A stretch of 64,000 bases of DNA from Paractinoplanes aksuensis (GTDB lineage Bacteria; Actinomycetota; Actinomycetes; Mycobacteriales; Micromonosporaceae), in contig NZ_JAMYJR010000009.1 of the NCBI RefSeq assembly GCF_024137025.1, forward strand, positions 186,001-250,000. Direction: 5' to 3'. Under the pieces are notes generated by a model that did no database searches, was not told where the DNA came from, and worked only from the letters and a program-made list of their open reading frames with translations. This document shows, one piece after another, positions 1-9,226 of the stretch. The position numbers and the translations under genes were made by a program. Each line of letters begins with the position of its first letter. Positions within the stretch are counted from its first letter, which is position 1.

Positions 1-282
1 TGGACCAGCCGCATCCGGGTCGCCGTGACCGCCGGCGAGTTCCAGGTCGACGACGCCCGGCTCCCGCTCGAGTTCGTCAAGGACGTGGTGGCGCTCGACG
101 CCGAGGGCAAGCGCGAGGCGCTGGGCGTGGGCGCGCACCCGCTCGCCTTCGTGGTCCAGCGCCCGTGGATCGGCCCGGCCGTCCAGGTGCTGCTCGACGA
201 CCCCGACGACCCCACGCCGTACTGGATCGTCAGCACCCGTCATCCGGTCGAGCTGGCCACGGCCCTGCTCAGCCGTCGATGA
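1..282 (+). CDS. DUF3093 domain protein, C-terminal part
   Basis: The reading frame is open from base 1 to the TGA at 280-282, so about 93 C-terminal residues are visible and the start lies left of the window. The segment resembles the soluble part of the actinobacterial DUF3093 family as I recall it, with 'RIRVAV', 'LGVGA', 'FVVQRPWI' and 'DDPDDPTPYWIVSTRHP'. Family members normally have two N-terminal membrane helices followed by this beta-rich domain; the helices are not in the window. Function is unknown. The 3' end overlaps the convergent gene on the minus strand by 14 bases. Confidence 0.75.
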   Translation, partial: WTSRIRVAVTAGEFQVDDARLPLEFVKDVVALDAEGKREALGVGAHPLAFVVQRPWIGPAVQVLLDDPDDPTPYWIVSTRHPVELATALLSRR

Positions 283-1087
283 CCTTCCGACGTGCCTTGC
301 GCAGGTCTTTCTTGATGTGCTCACCCAGGTTCTTGGTGGCCCGGCGGTTCAGGTAACCGGCCACCGCCGCACCCGTCAGCATCGGGCCCAGGGTGGTCAG
401 GCTGCGGCCGAACCGCTTCAGCAAGCTGCTCTGCAGCTCCTTGCGGGCGGCGGTGCCGAGCACGGAGGCGACACCGACCCCGGGCACCAGCGGATTGACC
501 CCACGCTGCTGCGACCAGGCCTGGATCAACGAGGCGGCCCGCTGTCCGAGTCCGCCCCGGATCGGCTGTCCGTAGATCTCGTGCAGCTCGCCGACCAGCT
601 TGAGCTCGACCGCCACGACCGCGACCGTCTCGGCCGCGAGCAGGACCGGCGCGGTGAGCAGGGTCGGCGGCGCGGCCCACTCGACCGCGGCGACGCCGCC
701 CCCGGCCGCACCGACACCCGCCGTCGAGTTCGCGGCGTTGCGGATCAGGCGGTCGGCCAGGTCGTCGTCGGTCAGGCCGGGGAAGTGCCGGCGCAGGGTC
801 TCGATGTCCCGTACGGGGACGTGTGGCGCGACGTCGGCGACCACGTCCCCCATCCACCGCAGCGCGGCTTTGGGCTTGAACAGCTGGCCCATTCCCCGGC
901 GGCGGATGTCCCCCACGAGCCGGCCGAGAAGCTGCCGGCGGCCACCCGGTTCCAGGTCGTCAGCGGTGAGGGCGGCGACCGTCTGCCCGAGATCGGCGTC
1001 GACCGCGGCCAGCTCCTGGTTCTTGGCAGTCGTCTGCTCCAGGGCCCGCGCATCGCTCGTCTCGGCGGTGTGGTCGGTTCCGCTCAT
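269..1087 (-). CDS. Conserved actinobacterial membrane-associated protein of unknown function
   Basis: The protein has 272 residues. I chose the second of two adjacent ATGs (1087, MSGTDH) because GGGAGGA (1093-1099) then sits at a better distance; the first ATG (1090) is only 3 bases from it. Residues 1-115 are hydrophilic and helical. Residues 122-165 are Gly/Ala/Val-rich and hydrophobic ('AGVGAAGGGVAA', 'LLAAETVAVVAVELKLVGEL'), and further hydrophobic stretches lie at about 200-212 and 232-246. The end is very basic. The hydrophobic core resembles EcsC-like actinobacterial proteins, but I do not recognise a specific family. It may associate with the inner membrane. The gene stands alone, convergent with DUF3093. 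Confidence 0.7.
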   Translation of the reverse strand: MSGTDHTAETSDARALEQTTAKNQELAAVDADLGQTVAALTADDLEPGGRRQLLGRLVGDIRRRGMGQLFKPKAALRWMGDVVADVAPHVPVRDIETLRRHFPGLTDDDLADRLIRNAANSTAGVGAAGGGVAAVEWAAPPTLLTAPVLLAAETVAVVAVELKLVGELHEIYGQPIRGGLGQRAASLIQAWSQQRGVNPLVPGVGVASVLGTAARKELQSSLLKRFGRSLTTLGPMLTGAAVAGYLNRRATKNLGEHIKKDLRKARRKVIDG

Positions 1088-1247
1088 CATCGTCCTCCCG
1101 TTGTCGGCCCCCGGGCTCATGCCTTGATGGTGATGCCCCGTGTCGACCCCGAGCCAAACCCGGCAACGGCCTGACGCCCGACCGCGAACCGCGGCCGGGT
1201 AGTGGTGCGCCCGTGCTACCCGCCCGGGCGTTGCGCAAGTGGCCTGG

Positions 1248-1544
1248 TCAGGCACACTCGCGGCAGATCAGCTCCCCGTTGCGCTCCGCGGCCAGCTGGC
1301 TGCGGTGGTGAACGAGGAAACAGCGAGCACAGCGGAACTCGTCGGTCTGCATCGGCAGCACCTTGACGGTGAGTTCCTCGTCGGCCAGGTCGGCGCCGGG
1401 AAGCTCGAAGCTCTCCGCCACCTCGACCTCGTCGACATCCACTGAACCCGACTGCGAGTCGGCGCGGCGGGCCTTGAGCTCCTCGAGGCTGTCCTCGCCG
1501 AGGTCGACCTCATCGCGACGCGGAGCGTCGTAGTCGGTGGCCAT
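1248..1544 (-). CDS. DUF4193 zinc-ribbon protein
   Basis: A 98-residue acidic protein typical of the actinobacterial DUF4193 family in length and sequence. The N-terminal two thirds are acidic ('EVDLGEDSLEELKARR'). The C-terminus carries two CxxC pairs at Cys72/Cys75 and Cys94/Cys97, consistent with a zinc ribbon. The ATG at 1544 is preceded by AGGAG. Its function is unknown; small zinc ribbons of this kind are often nucleic-acid or RNA-polymerase associated, which is inference only. A perfect 17-bp palindrome lies about 33-49 bases upstream (1577-1593) and may be an operator. Confidence 0.85.
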   Translation of the reverse strand: MATDYDAPRRDEVDLGEDSLEELKARRADSQSGSVDVDEVEVAESFELPGADLADEELTVKVLPMQTDEFRCARCFLVHHRSQLAAERNGELICRECA

Positions 1545-1925
1545 CGGTCTTCACTCTCCTGTATCGATGTGTCACTTGGCGTTAGTAACGCCAGCGACGT
1601 TGTTTCGGTTCCCGGTTCCGCCGGACGATTTCCGACACTGCTTCCGACATTGCCCCCTGCCACGTCGGACACCCCCGGTGAGCGGGGAACACTACCGCTG
1701 TCGCGGCAGTGATGTACGCGCACGGGCGGCCCATTGTTCCCGATGTGACCGAGGCGACATCAAGGTAGGGGTAGCAGCCTCTGGATCATCGTCGCCGCGC
1801 CGGAAGTATTCCCTGTTTCCGCGGGCCTGGCGGACAGACGCTAACCTCTCGACAGGTCCTGCCCCTTCCCCGGGCGGCCTGGAGACCCCGGCTGCACCTA
1901 TTTCAGAATCACTGGAGCCAACCCC
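1545..1925. promoter_or_regulatory. Divergent intergenic region between DUF4193 and LytR_C genes
   Basis: This 381-bp stretch contains no convincing gene. It must hold the promoters of both flanking genes. The only clear structure is the palindrome TGGCGTTA-g-TAACGCCA at 1577-1593, near the DUF4193 start. The rest is less GC-rich than the coding DNA around it, as expected for promoter DNA. No clear -35/-10 pair could be assigned by eye. Confidence 0.45.
1577..1593. promoter_or_regulatory. Perfect 8+1+8 palindrome, candidate operator
   Basis: TGGCGTTA g TAACGCCA is an exact inverted repeat around one central base, 33 bases upstream of the DUF4193 start codon. Its size and position fit a dimeric repressor site, for example a TetR- or GntR-like protein. 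No cognate regulator lies next to it. Confidence 0.45.
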
Positions 1926-2465
1926 ATGAGCTTTGCGCGCGTACGAGCGCTCGTCGTCGTCGGCGTGCTTGCCGTGGCCGCGGTGGTGTTCGTCATCGTG
2001 GCGCTGGTGCAGGACACCCAGGGCGGCCCGACCGCCGGTGAGGGCTGCCCGGCCGGAGCACCCCTGGCCGACGTCCGGCTGCCCGACGACCCGGCTGAGG
2101 TCACCGTCAAGGTGCTGAACGGCACCGACACCCCCGGGCTGGCCGACAGCGTCACGACCGAGTTCAAGAACAGGCGCTTCACCACTCAGAAGCCGGCCGA
2201 GAGCAAGTCCAAGCTCAAGGGCGTGGCCGAGATCCGGTACGGGCCGGACACGGTCGGCAAGGCCCAGCTGCTGCGGGCGTACTTCCTGGCCCAGTCGAAG
2301 ATGACCTACAGCGCCAAGCGCAAGGGCGGCGTCATCGAGATCGTCATCGGCAACCAGTACCGCCAGCTCGCCACCACCACCGAGGTCAACCAGTCGCTGG
2401 TCGAGGTGGGCGAGCCGACGCTGCCGCCCGGCTCCTGCGTCAAGCCCGTCGACAAGGACTCCTAG
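1926..2465 (+). CDS. LytR C-terminal domain (LytR_C) membrane-anchored protein
   Basis: A 179-residue protein. Residues 7-29 form one membrane helix ('ALVVVGVLAVAAVVFVIVALV'-like). The following extracytoplasmic part begins the LytR_C fold at about residue 58 with 'VTVKVLNGTDTPGLADSV' and continues through 'YGPDTVGKAQLLRAYF' and 'IEIVIGNQYRQL'. LytR_C domains accompany LCP-type cell-wall ligases or occur alone, as here; no catalytic LCP domain is present. A role at the cell envelope is inferred. The stop TAG is followed after 5 bases by a foldback element (2471-2635). Confidence 0.85.
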   Translation: MSFARVRALVVVGVLAVAAVVFVIVALVQDTQGGPTAGEGCPAGAPLADVRLPDDPAEVTVKVLNGTDTPGLADSVTTEFKNRRFTTQKPAESKSKLKGVAEIRYGPDTVGKAQLLRAYFLAQSKMTYSAKRKGGVIEIVIGNQYRQLATTTEVNQSLVEVGEPTLPPGSCVKPVDKDS

Positions 2466-2470
2466 GCGCT

Positions 2471-2635
2471 AGGGCGTATCTGCCGGATCACGCGGGGCTG
2501 CGGCGTGGCCCAGCCCGCGCCTGGCGGCGTCCGCAGAACGGCCCAATACAACACCGGTATTGGACCGCCCTGCGGCCGCCGCCAGCCACGACCTGGACCT
2601 CGCCTCGCTCCCACGTGATCCGCCAGATACGCCCT
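2471..2635. mobile_element. 165-bp foldback MITE-like element
   Basis: Two 79-bp arms (2471-2549 and 2557-2635) are inverted copies of the same length around a 7-base loop. The outer 22 bases match with one mismatch (AGGGCGTATCTG then CGGATCACG), and the innermost part is also strongly matched (CCAATAC/GTATTGG). Mismatches are spread along the arms with no length change. The ends look like IS5-family terminal repeats from high-GC actinomycetes (recall, not searched). The flanks read CTA on the left and TAG on the right, which allows a TA target duplication. The element lies between convergent genes, has no coding capacity, and its right edge supplies the stop codon of suhB. It could also act as a bidirectional terminator. 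Confidence 0.75.
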
Positions 2636-3464
2636 AGGCGCCCCCGGCGGCGTCCAGGGCGACCAGGGCGTCGTGCAGGGGTGCGTGCACGACCGGGGGC
2701 GCGGCCACGAGCATCTCGATGCCCGGGGCCGCCCCACCCAGGCCGGAGACGACAACGCCCGCCTCGGTGGCGATCAGGCCGCCGGCGGCCCAGTCCCACG
2801 GGTTGAGGCCCTTCTCGTAGTAGCCGTCGAGCGTGCCCTCGGCGACCGCGCACAGGTCGAGGGCCGCCGCGCCGAACCGGCGGATGTCACGCACCTGGGT
2901 GATCAGGCCGGCCAGCACCCGGCCCTGGTGCTCGCGCCGCCGGGCGTCGTACCCGAAACCGGTGCCGACCAGAGCCTGGCCGAGACCGCTGGGGGCCGAG
3001 CCGCGCAGCTGCTTGTCGCCGCGCCAGGCGCCGCCGCCCCGGGTGGCCGTCCACTCGTCGCCGGTGGCCGCGTTCACGACCACACCGGCCACCACGACGC
3101 CGTCGAGCTCGGCGGCCAGGGACACCGCGTACTGCGGGAGCCCGTAGAGGTAGTTCACCGTGCCGTCGATCGGGTCGAGGATCCAGCGCACTGCTCCCTC
3201 GGCGCTCGTCGCCGTGGTGCCGTACTCCTCGCCCAGCACGCCGTCACCGGGCCGGGCCGCCTGCAGGGCCTCGATCACCTGGCGCTCGACCGCCTTGTCG
3301 GCCGCCGTGACCACGTCGGTGGCCGTGCTCTTGGTCTGGACATCACCGATCGCCTCGGCCCGCATCCGCCGCGCGGTGGCCGCGGCCTCGCGGGCCACTT
3401 TCACCGCGAGCCCTAGCAAAGCGCCGGGTGTCGATGGGGTAGAAGCCGCCGAAAACTCACTCAC
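2634..3464 (-). CDS. suhB: Inositol-1-monophosphatase family protein
   Basis: A 276-residue member of the inositol monophosphatase superfamily, which hydrolyses myo-inositol 1-phosphate and related phosphomonoesters with Mg2+. Metal-binding motifs are intact: 'GEEYG' (78-82), '[12 protein letters not shown]' (94-105) and 'WDWAAGG' (223-229). In actinomycetes such enzymes feed inositol into mycothiol and phosphatidylinositol, a family-level statement. The start ATG at 3464 faces the sigA promoter region. The stop codon TAG (2634-2636) consists of the last bases of the adjacent foldback element, so the natural C-terminus may have been altered when that element inserted. Confidence 0.88.
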   Translation of the reverse strand: MSEFSAASTPSTPGALLGLAVKVAREAAATARRMRAEAIGDVQTKSTATDVVTAADKAVERQVIEALQAARPGDGVLGEEYGTTATSAEGAVRWILDPIDGTVNYLYGLPQYAVSLAAELDGVVVAGVVVNAATGDEWTATRGGGAWRGDKQLRGSAPSGLGQALVGTGFGYDARRREHQGRVLAGLITQVRDIRRFGAAALDLCAVAEGTLDGYYEKGLNPWDWAAGGLIATEAGVVVSGLGGAAPGIEMLVAAPPVVHAPLHDALVALDAAGGA

Positions 3465-3566
3465 GTGTACGCCCTTTCCGCCGTTAGCATTCTCTCGCCG
3501 GCCCGCACGAGCGAGGTCGGCGGCCCCCGCGGCGTGCTGCGGCAGGAGGATCTCGCCCGACGGCGC

Positions 3567-3572
3567 TACAAT
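3567..3572 (+). promoter_or_regulatory. Candidate -10 element for sigA
   Basis: TACAAT lies about 145 bases upstream of the sigA start in a GC-rich divergent region and is the best -10 match there. No clear -35 hexamer was found at 16-18 bases. Assignment is by inspection only. Confidence 0.35.
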
Positions 3573-3716
3573 TCACCCCTGCCCACCGCTTCGCGGACAC
3601 CACAGCACCGATCGTCCGCGTCCCGGGGGTCCCCACACCAACACCGGCCAGCCTCCCCGCCGTGCGCTGCGCTGGGCTCAATGGCCGTGCTAATCCTCGC
3701 CTCCGGAAGGTCTTTC

Positions 3717-5252
<1,536 letters not shown>

Positions 5253-5284
5253 GGGCATTCGGTCAACAATGCGTGCCCGAATGG

Positions 5285-5312
5285 TCACCACCCGTACATC
5301 ATCGGGTGGTGA
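5285..5312 (+). terminator. Hairpin downstream of sigA
   Basis: A perfect 9-bp stem, TCACCACCC (5285-5293) with GGGTGGTGA (5304-5312), encloses a 10-base loop 32 bases after the sigA stop. There is no T-tract, as is common in high-GC actinomycetes, so termination is inferred. Confidence 0.6.
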
Positions 5313-5497
5313 TCAGACCGTTGTGCAGAAGTGATCGTTGACGTGGCACCCTTGGATCACGGCACACTTAGAGCCCAGCACGTGTGACCTCGGTCCCCCC
5401 GGGGCACAGTGGGAAGGCCGCAACGGTGCAGGGTGTTGCACGATGGTGAGCAGTAGCCGAGGAACATGTTCATCGGTTCGAACAGAGGAGGAAGGCG

Positions 5498-5737
5498 ATG
5501 ACCCCGACTCTCACGCCGCCGGCAGGTAGTGTGGCCGGCCCCGCAGCCGATGAACGGTGCGACCGCTGCAATGCAGCCGGGAAGCTCCGTTTGACCCTGG
5601 CAGGCGGCAGTGAGCTGGTGTTCTGCGGACACCACGCCAACCGGTACGCCGAGGACCTGGTGAAGATCGCAGTGCAGTTCACGGCAGACCCGGAGTTCAC
5701 CTGGCGTGGCGCCGACATGATGCCCAGTTCCAACTGA
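5498..5737 (+). CDS. Small zinc-ribbon protein (DUF7455-like)
   Basis: A 79-residue protein with 'CDRC' at 21-24 and 'FCGHH' at 42-46, a likely four-ligand zinc site, followed by a conserved end 'FTWRG'. Proteins of this type are found next to sigA in Streptomyces and Micromonospora-like genomes (recall). The function is unknown. The ATG at 5498 has a strong GAGGAAGG ribosome-binding site. A strong intrinsic terminator follows. The 245-bp gap to sigA suggests its own promoter. Confidence 0.82.
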   Translation: MTPTLTPPAGSVAGPAADERCDRCNAAGKLRLTLAGGSELVFCGHHANRYAEDLVKIAVQFTADPEFTWRGADMMPSSN

Positions 5738-5768
5738 ATAACCCCCTTCCCCCGACCGAAGCTTGAAA

Positions 5769-5798
5769 GGGGCGCCCACGGTGTGGGGCGCCCCTTTT
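5769..5798 (+). terminator. Intrinsic terminator after the small zinc-ribbon gene
   Basis: GGGGCGCCC (5769-5777) pairs with GGGCGCCCC (5786-5794) around an 8-base loop and is followed by TTTT, a canonical Rho-independent layout. Confidence 0.85.
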
Positions 5799-5845
5799 CC
5801 ATGCCCGGCCCGCAGCTCGCTCCGCTCCGCCGCTGTGGCGCCTGC

Positions 5846-5965
5846 CGCTCACCGCCCCGGCCCGCTCACCGCCCGGCGCGCGCTCACCGCCCCAGCGCGC
5901 CCACTGCTCCGGCCCGCTCACCGTCCTGGCGCGCTCACTGCACCGACGAGCTCACTGCTCCGCGG
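5846..5965. repeat. Degenerate GC-rich tandem repeat of about 16 bp
   Basis: About seven copies of a unit close to CGCTCACCGCCCCGGC run head to tail, drifting to CTCACTG in the last copies. The array fills the gap between convergent genes and enters the last codons of the XRE regulator gene. No protein reading is conserved across it. Confidence 0.65.
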
Positions 5966-6206
5966 CGGGGTCGGCGGCCCAGAGGTCTTCGACGCTGGCG
6001 TTCAGGGCCCTGGCCACTTTGATCGCGAGGTAGACCGAGGGGGCGTAGTCGCCCGTCTCCATCGCGATGATGGTCTGACGGCTCACCTGCACCGCCGCCG
6101 AGAGCCCCTGCTGGGTGAGACCGGCCTCTTTGCGGGCGGCCCGGATGCGTACACCGGCCGTGCCATCCGCCTCCGGAGCCCGCACCGGGCCCGCGGGAGG
6201 CGCCAT
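5952..6206 (-). CDS. XRE-family transcriptional regulator
   Basis: An 84-residue single-domain Cro/C1-type regulator starting at ATG 6206 (MAPPAG), which shares one base with the stop of the upstream membrane-protein gene. The helix-turn-helix lies at about 30-51 ('LTQQGLSAAVQVSRQTIIAME'-like) and the domain ends 'ALNASVEDLW', the pattern of YozG-like regulators. Such proteins are commonly paired with small integral membrane proteins, as here. The two-gene operon is preceded by an iterated CTTGACGT array (6713-6764), the likely autoregulatory operator. Its extreme 3' end lies in a tandem repeat array. Confidence 0.85.
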   Translation of the reverse strand: MAPPAGPVRAPEADGTAGVRIRAARKEAGLTQQGLSAAVQVSRQTIIAMETGDYAPSVYLAIKVARALNASVEDLWAADPAAEQ

Positions 6207-6700
6207 CAGTCTTCGTCCGCGGCCGCGAGGGCCTCTTGACGGCGCCGGCGGCGGCTCTGCACGAACTGCGCCACCAGGCCACCCAGACCGCCCACGACGC
6301 CGCCGACCGCGGCGCCGATCCACGTCGAGTCATCGGGCCCGTAGGCGCGCAGAGCGCCCACGAGGAACACGGCGTAGGGCAGGCCACCGATGAGGCCCCA
6401 GACCACCCGCCGGGTGTCCATGACGCGGGGCGTGGTCTCGACGCGGCGCGACCGCACGTACCACATGCAGACGAGCATCGGGACGAACATGGCGACCAGC
6501 ACGACGGCCAGCGGGATCACCGAGGGGCGACCCAGCGGCCAGACCATGATCGCCGCGGCCCACGGGACGGCGACCCACTGCATCGAGGCCGCCGCGGCAA
6601 TGCCCTCGTACCACCGGTAGCGCTCGCGCTCGTCGCCGTACCAGTCGCCGTCGAGATCGAGATTCCACCGAACGATCCGGTCGAGAATTGTCGTCGTCAT
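6206..6700 (-). CDS. Integral membrane protein paired with XRE regulator
   Basis: A 164-residue protein with an N-terminal hydrophilic segment ('DGDWYGDERERYRWYEG') and four predicted membrane helices, at about 40-58, 60-82, 99-121 and 125-147, ending in an Arg-rich cytoplasmic tail ('QSRRRRRQEALAAADED'). No catalytic motif is seen. It is the first gene of an operon with the XRE regulator, which suggests a membrane sensor or effector whose level is set by that regulator; this is inference from context. The operator array begins 12 bases upstream of the start codon. Confidence 0.75.
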   Translation of the reverse strand: MTTTILDRIVRWNLDLDGDWYGDERERYRWYEGIAAAASMQWVAVPWAAAIMVWPLGRPSVIPLAVVLVAMFVPMLVCMWYVRSRRVETTPRVMDTRRVVWGLIGGLPYAVFLVGALRAYGPDDSTWIGAAVGGVVGGLGGLVAQFVQSRRRRRQEALAAADED

Positions 6701-6712
6701 GCACCCAGCATG

Positions 6713-6764
6713 AAGTCAAGTCCTCTTGACGTCAAGGAGACTTGACGTAAAGACTCCTTGACGT
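6713..6764. promoter_or_regulatory. Iterated CTTGACGT operator array
   Basis: CTTGACGT occurs three times at exact 16-base intervals (6725, 6741, 6757). The first copy is part of a perfect 12-bp palindrome CTTGACGTCAAG (6725-6736), and a reversed copy AAGTCAAG lies at 6713-6720. The array overlaps the promoter region of the membrane-protein/XRE operon and ends just beside the 3' end of the helicase gene. The TTGAC cores could double as -35 boxes. Autoregulation by the XRE protein is the simplest reading. Confidence 0.65.
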
Positions 6765-6771
6765 GCCTCGT

Positions 6772-8523
6772 TCACAGCGTCTGAATCGTCGCGATCCGTT
6801 CCTCGAGCTGCTCGATCGTCGCCTGCGCGCTGGGCGGCCCGCCGCACAGCCGGCGCAGCTCGGCGTGAATCTTGCCGTGCGGCAGGTTGGTGCGGTGGTG
6901 GTGCGCCGCCACCAATGTGTTCAGCTGCCGCCTGAGGCTGTTGCGCCGCTCCCCCGCGGTCATCGAGGGCGGCGCCTCCCGTTGGGCCGGAGCGGCCGGT
7001 TCAGCGGCCTTCTGCCGCTTCTTGGCGGCCAGCTGGTCCGCCTGCCGCTTGTTCAGCAACACCGAGACCTGGTCGGCCGTCAGCAGGCCGGGCAGGCCGA
7101 GGTATTCCTCCTCCTCGGGCGTCCCGGTCATCGCCCCCATGCCGAAGGACGTGCCGTCATAGATCACCTGGTCGAGCTCGGCCGTCGCCGAGAGCGCCTC
7201 GAACTGCTTCTCGAGGTCGCCCTCCGCGTTCTCCTCGCGCTGCGCCCGCTCCAGCAGGTCGTCGTCCAGGCCGTCCTTCTGCTTCGGCAGGCCCAGCACG
7301 TGGTCGCGCTGCGCCTCCATCTCGCTGGCCAGCCCGAGCAGGTGCGGCACGCTGGGCAGGAAGACGGTCGCTGTCTCGCCCTTGCGCCGGGCCCGCACGA
7401 AGCGGCCGATCGCCTGCGCGAAATACAGCGGCGTCGAGGCGCTGGTGGCATAGACCCCGACGGCCAGCCGGGGAATGTCGACCCCCTCCGACACCATCCG
7501 CACGGCTACCAGCCAGCGGTCCTGCGAGGCGGCGAAGGTCGCGATCCGCTTCGAGGCGCCGTCGTCGTCCGAGAGCACCACGGTCGCCGGCTGCCCCGAG
7601 ATCTCCCCGATCAGCTTGGCGTAGGCGCGGGCGGTCTGCTGGTCGCTGGCGATGATCAGCCCGCCCGCGTCGACGATGCCGTGCTCGCGCAGCTTGGTCA
7701 GCCGGGCGTCGGCCGCCCGCAACACCTGGGGCATCCAGTCGCCGCGGTGGTCGAGCGCCGTGCGCCAGGCCTGGGCGACCAGGTCTTTGGTCATCGGCTC
7801 GCCGAGGCGGGCGGCCAGCTCGTCGCCCGCGTTCGTGCGCCACCGCGTCTCGCCCGAATAGGCCATGAAGAGCACCGGCCGCACGACGCCGTCGCGCAGC
7901 GCGTCCGAGTATCCGTAAACCGAGTCGGCCCGCGAACGCTGCAGGCCGTCCTCGCCCCGCTCGTAGTTGACGAACGGGATCGGGTTCTCGTCCGAGCGGA
8001 ACGGCGTCCCCGTGAGCATCAGGCGGCGTACGGCGGGTTCGAATGCGGCCTTGACGCCGTCGCCCCAGCTGCGCGAGTCGCCGGCGTGGTGGATCTCGTC
8101 GAGGATCACCAGCGTCGAGCGGGTCATCGTGCGGCGCCGGTGCACCGCCGGCGCCATGCCGACCTGGGCATAGGTCAGCACCGCGCCGTGGAAGTCGCGC
8201 GACGAGTGGATGTCGGCGTTGCGGAACTCGTGGTCGAGCTGGATGCCGACCCGCGCCGCGGCCGTCGCCCACTGCACCTTGAGGTGCTCGGTCGGGCAGA
8301 CCACGGTGACCGCGTCGACGGTGCCGTCGGCCAGCAGCTCGGCCGCGATCCGCAGCGCGAACGTGGTCTTGCCGGCGCCGGGGGTCGCCACCGCCATGTA
8401 GTCGTCGCGGCGGCGGCGCAGGTAGCCCACGAGGGCCTTGCGCTGCCAGTCGCGAAGCGGGGGGAAGGTCTCCAGATCCGGCAGTGGCGGGCTCAAGCTG
8501 CGACGATCCTTTCCCCTCAACAA
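6772..8523 (-). CDS. SF2 DEAD/DEAH-box helicase, XPB-like
   Basis: Up to 583 residues. Walker A is 'ATPGAGKT' (46-53), motif II is 'DEIH' (142-145), motif III-like 'LTGTPFRSD' lies near 170 and motif VI 'QAIGRFVRARR' lies near 370-380. The remaining C-terminus is helical, charged and specific to actinobacteria. The family unwinds or remodels nucleic acids using ATP; XPB/Ssl2-like members act in repair or restriction. The first possible start is TTG 8523. A TTG nine codons downstream is an equally plausible start, because AAAGGA lies before it. The gene stands alone, so no specific pathway can be assigned from context. Confidence 0.85.
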   Translation of the reverse strand: MLRGKDRRSLSPPLPDLETFPPLRDWQRKALVGYLRRRRDDYMAVATPGAGKTTFALRIAAELLADGTVDAVTVVCPTEHLKVQWATAAARVGIQLDHEFRNADIHSSRDFHGAVLTYAQVGMAPAVHRRRTMTRSTLVILDEIHHAGDSRSWGDGVKAAFEPAVRRLMLTGTPFRSDENPIPFVNYERGEDGLQRSRADSVYGYSDALRDGVVRPVLFMAYSGETRWRTNAGDELAARLGEPMTKDLVAQAWRTALDHRGDWMPQVLRAADARLTKLREHGIVDAGGLIIASDQQTARAYAKLIGEISGQPATVVLSDDDGASKRIATFAASQDRWLVAVRMVSEGVDIPRLAVGVYATSASTPLYFAQAIGRFVRARRKGETATVFLPSVPHLLGLASEMEAQRDHVLGLPKQKDGLDDDLLERAQREENAEGDLEKQFEALSATAELDQVIYDGTSFGMGAMTGTPEEEEYLGLPGLLTADQVSVLLNKRQADQLAAKKRQKAAEPAAPAQREAPPSMTAGERRNSLRRQLNTLVAAHHHRTNLPHGKIHAELRRLCGGPPSAQATIEQLEERIATIQTL

Positions 8524-8586
8524 AACACCCCCGGCAAGCGACCGGAGGCGGCATTCAGCATAGCGGCGGCAGGCACTCGGTGCGGG

Positions 8587-9201
8587 TTACGGCGCAGCCA
8601 CTGGGGCCGACCACCGGCGGTACAGCGCGACCAGCCGTACGCCGGTGATGAGCAGCGCCGATACAGCCATCGTGAGCGGATCAGCGACCCCGGTCCCGCG
8701 CAGGATCGTGACAAGAATCGCGCCGCCGAGGGCGGCAACGGCATAGATGTCACGCTGCAGGACCACCGGGATCTCGCCGGTCAGCAGGTCGCGGGCCAGC
8801 CCGCCGCCGATCGCCGTGATCATGCCGATCAGGCACGCGCCGACCGCGGGCACCCCGGCGTCCAGCGCCTTGAGGGTGCCCGTGACCGTGAAGAGCCCCA
8901 GCCCGGCCGCGTCGAGCAGCAGCACCGAGCGGCGCCACCGGGTCAGCTGGGGGTGGAGCCAGAAGACGGCGAGCGAGGCGACGACCGCCGTGACCGCGTA
9001 GCGCCAGTCGGCGAAGGCCAGCGGCGGCACGGCGCCGATCACCAGGTCGCGCACGATGCCACCGCCGAGCGCCGCGACAAAACCGATAAAGGCGATCCCG
9101 AACAGGTCGAGACGCTTCGCGATTCCGGCCGAGGCGCCCGAGGCGGCGAAGACCGCCACACCGACCAGGTCGGCGACGAGGAGCCCGTCCCCCGCGTTCA
9201 C
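8587..9201 (-). CDS. TRIC-type cation channel family protein (UPF0126/YadS-like)
   Basis: A 204-residue, almost entirely hydrophobic protein with about seven membrane helices arranged as two similar halves. Each half has the diagnostic glycine motif: 'ALGGGIVRDL' in the first and 'AIGGGLARDLL' in the second. Bacterial TRIC homologues form trimeric monovalent cation channels with the GGG kink in the pore. The N-terminal 'GVAVFAASGASAG' also fits the family. It is followed downstream by the helicase gene but with a 63-base gap, so co-transcription is uncertain. Confidence 0.85.
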   Translation of the reverse strand: MNAGDGLLVADLVGVAVFAASGASAGIAKRLDLFGIAFIGFVAALGGGIVRDLVIGAVPPLAFADWRYAVTAVVASLAVFWLHPQLTRWRRSVLLLDAAGLGLFTVTGTLKALDAGVPAVGACLIGMITAIGGGLARDLLTGEIPVVLQRDIYAVAALGGAILVTILRGTGVADPLTMAVSALLITGVRLVALYRRWSAPVAAP

Positions 9202-9226
9202 CGGGCGCCTCGGGAGGAACGACCGA

